DNA of 5,190 bases from Phycisphaeraceae bacterium (GTDB lineage: Bacteria > Planctomycetota > Phycisphaerae > Phycisphaerales > Phycisphaeraceae), in assembly GCA_029260695.1 (NCBI GenBank), contig JAJDCT010000293.1, positions 1 to 5,190 of the forward strand, written 5' to 3'. Positions 3,970 to 5,190 of this stretch are shown piece after piece. Every line of letters starts with the position of its first letter. Position 1 is the first letter of the stretch. Below the pieces are notes generated by a model. The model was given only the letters and a program-made list of their open reading frames with translations. It was not told where the DNA came from and searched no databases. The translations under genes were made by a program, and so were the position numbers.

Positions 3970-5190
3970 TTATTTATCGTCGGTGTCGGTGGGTTCTGGC
4001 TCGTCGGTGCCGACCGCTTCAATCACAGCTTCTGTGGTGTCCTCAGCGTCTACCTCCACACTAACTTCAACTTCGATTTCAGCTTCGGCCTCGGTCTTGG
4101 GTAGATCAAGAGATCGGTAGGCGCTTTGCACTCCGGTTCGGCTTACTACGGAAACGATCACCCGGTCGACCGAGGCGTCGGCGGCTTCGATCGTTGCGGT
4201 GGTTTGTGTTGCCGGGAGGATCTGGGATGACCATGTGTCTGCCTGCTGGACCTGCAGGACCCAGTAGCGCAGGTTGGCGCTCAAGTCCAGATCAGCGCGG
4301 ACACTTAAGATGCCGTCGTCGATGCCGATCACTTCGGCGGTCGGGGGCTTGGGGCGACGCGAGCCTAGCCAGGGCGTTGCCGGGGGCAGGGCGGGCTTGG
4401 CGTAGACGGTTTCGCGTATCTGCTTGGAGAGGTCCGAGTCGGCATCCATGTACGACTGCATGGAGAAGTGTACGGTCCCCGGGCTGGCGGGTGTGATGAT
4501 CCGCGACCACTGGATCTGGTACTTGATTTCGTTTTCGTCGAACTGCTTGCCGGTGCGGTAGGGTGCGATCCCGGGCCAGATGTGGCGGTGCTTACGGTTC
4601 TGGGCAGACCACCAGTTAAGAAGTGCGGTGAAGCTCTGGTCCGGCTTGTCGATCTCCCAGTAGAGCTGCGGGGTGAAGTAGTCGACCCAGCCCTTATTCA
4701 GCCAGAGCTTCGCGTCGGCGAACAGCCCTTCGTACTGGTTGAATCCCTTGATCTGCTTGGGGTGGCCCGGCTTCCAGATGCCAAACGGGGAGATCCCGAC
4801 CTGGACGTGTGGCTTGGCCTTTTTGACTTCTTTGTATAGCTTTTTGATGAAGTCGTCGACGCTCTTACGCCGCCAATCACTTCGGCTGAGCTTGCCACCG
4901 GAATTCTTGTAGGCATCCCAACTGCGGTCATCGGGGAACTGGACTTCGTTGCCGGCATCATCTTTGACTTTGTAGGGATAGAAGTAGTCGTCCATGTGGA
5001 CGCCGTCGATGTCGTATCGGCGGACGACGTCGAGGATCACGTTCAATGAATGTTGTTGAACCACAGGTTCGGACGGGTCCATCCAGAGGTAGGGGCCGTA
5101 TTCGTGTACCACCTGCGGGTGGGTCTTGCTGATGTGGTTGTCGGCGATCTCGCCTTGGTTCTTTGGGTGTAGAGCGCGGTAAGGATTGAA
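3970..5190 (-). CDS. GHL10-family (DUF187, YddW/DigH-like) glycoside hydrolase, N-terminus outside window
   Basis: The frame is open through the right edge, so the 406 residues seen are C-terminal. A GTG at 5112 is internal: the 26 codons before it read Phe-Asn-Pro-Tyr-Arg and His-Ile-Ser-Lys, typical of this family. Further signatures are Y-L-W-M-D-P, G-V-H-M-D-D-Y-F-Y-P-Y (about 63-73, likely active-site acids D67/D68), G-I-S-P-F-G-I-W (about 133-139) and D-Y-F-T-P-Q-L-Y-W (about 170-178). The E. coli member DigH (YddW) is known to cleave denuded peptidoglycan glycan strands, so a cell-wall or polysaccharide role is likely. Residues about 285-362 look like a C-terminal beta-sandwich (fibronectin III-like). 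The last 43 or so residues are an acidic tail with 17 Glu/Asp. A signal peptide would be expected but lies outside the window. Confidence 0.88.
   Translation of the reverse strand, partial: FNPYRALHPKNQGEIADNHISKTHPQVVHEYGPYLWMDPSEPVVQQHSLNVILDVVRRYDIDGVHMDDYFYPYKVKDDAGNEVQFPDDRSWDAYKNSGGKLSRSDWRRKSVDDFIKKLYKEVKKAKPHVQVGISPFGIWKPGHPKQIKGFNQYEGLFADAKLWLNKGWVDYFTPQLYWEIDKPDQSFTALLNWWSAQNRKHRHIWPGIAPYRTGKQFDENEIKYQIQWSRIITPASPGTVHFSMQSYMDADSDLSKQIRETVYAKPALPPATPWLGSRRPKPPTAEVIGIDDGILSVRADLDLSANLRYWVLQVQQADTWSSQILPATQTTATIEAADASVDRVIVSVVSRTGVQSAYRSLDLPKTEAEAEIEVEVSVEVDAEDTTEAVIEAVGTDEPEPTDTDDK

Overview
The window looks like chromosomal DNA of a moderately GC-rich bacterium. The best guess is a planctomycete, perhaps of the Phycisphaerae type. 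The reasons are a TPR protein carrying free RNA-polymerase-alpha C-terminal domains, a GHL10-type glycosidase, short lipoproteins and loosely packed single-gene units. This assignment is an inference from gene style, because no ribosomal marker is present. I see no CRISPR array, transposase, phage gene or defence cassette.

Layout, left to right. Bases 1-38 are the 3' half of a tRNA, most likely tRNA-Thr, followed by an intrinsic terminator. A candidate promoter and a structured leader precede a 163-residue lipoprotein gene (+, 208-699). About 125 bp holding a perfect hairpin separate it from a convergent DRE-TIM (HMG-CoA lyase-like) aldolase gene (-, 826-1809). A long gene-free stretch follows (1822-2338). 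It contains a G-rich tract, a perfect AT-rich palindrome with 15-bp arms, GATG-rich low-complexity DNA, and a 102-bp element with inverted ends and a central GC hairpin. A strong terminator then marks the end of a TPR plus double alpha-CTD gene (-, 2401-3339), whose sigma70-type promoter can be read at 3406-3434. Divergent from it is a VOC/glyoxalase-fold gene (+, 3538-3960). This converges, with a 9-bp gap, on a GHL10 glycosidase gene (-, 3970 to beyond 5190) that is cut by the window edge.

The genes do not form one operon. They are largely single transcription units in convergent or divergent pairs, so there is no evidence of a shared pathway. The observations that most deserve follow-up are the TPR/tandem alpha-CTD protein as a possible trans-acting transcription factor, the AT-rich palindrome, and the 102-bp inverted-end element as a possible dispersed repeat.
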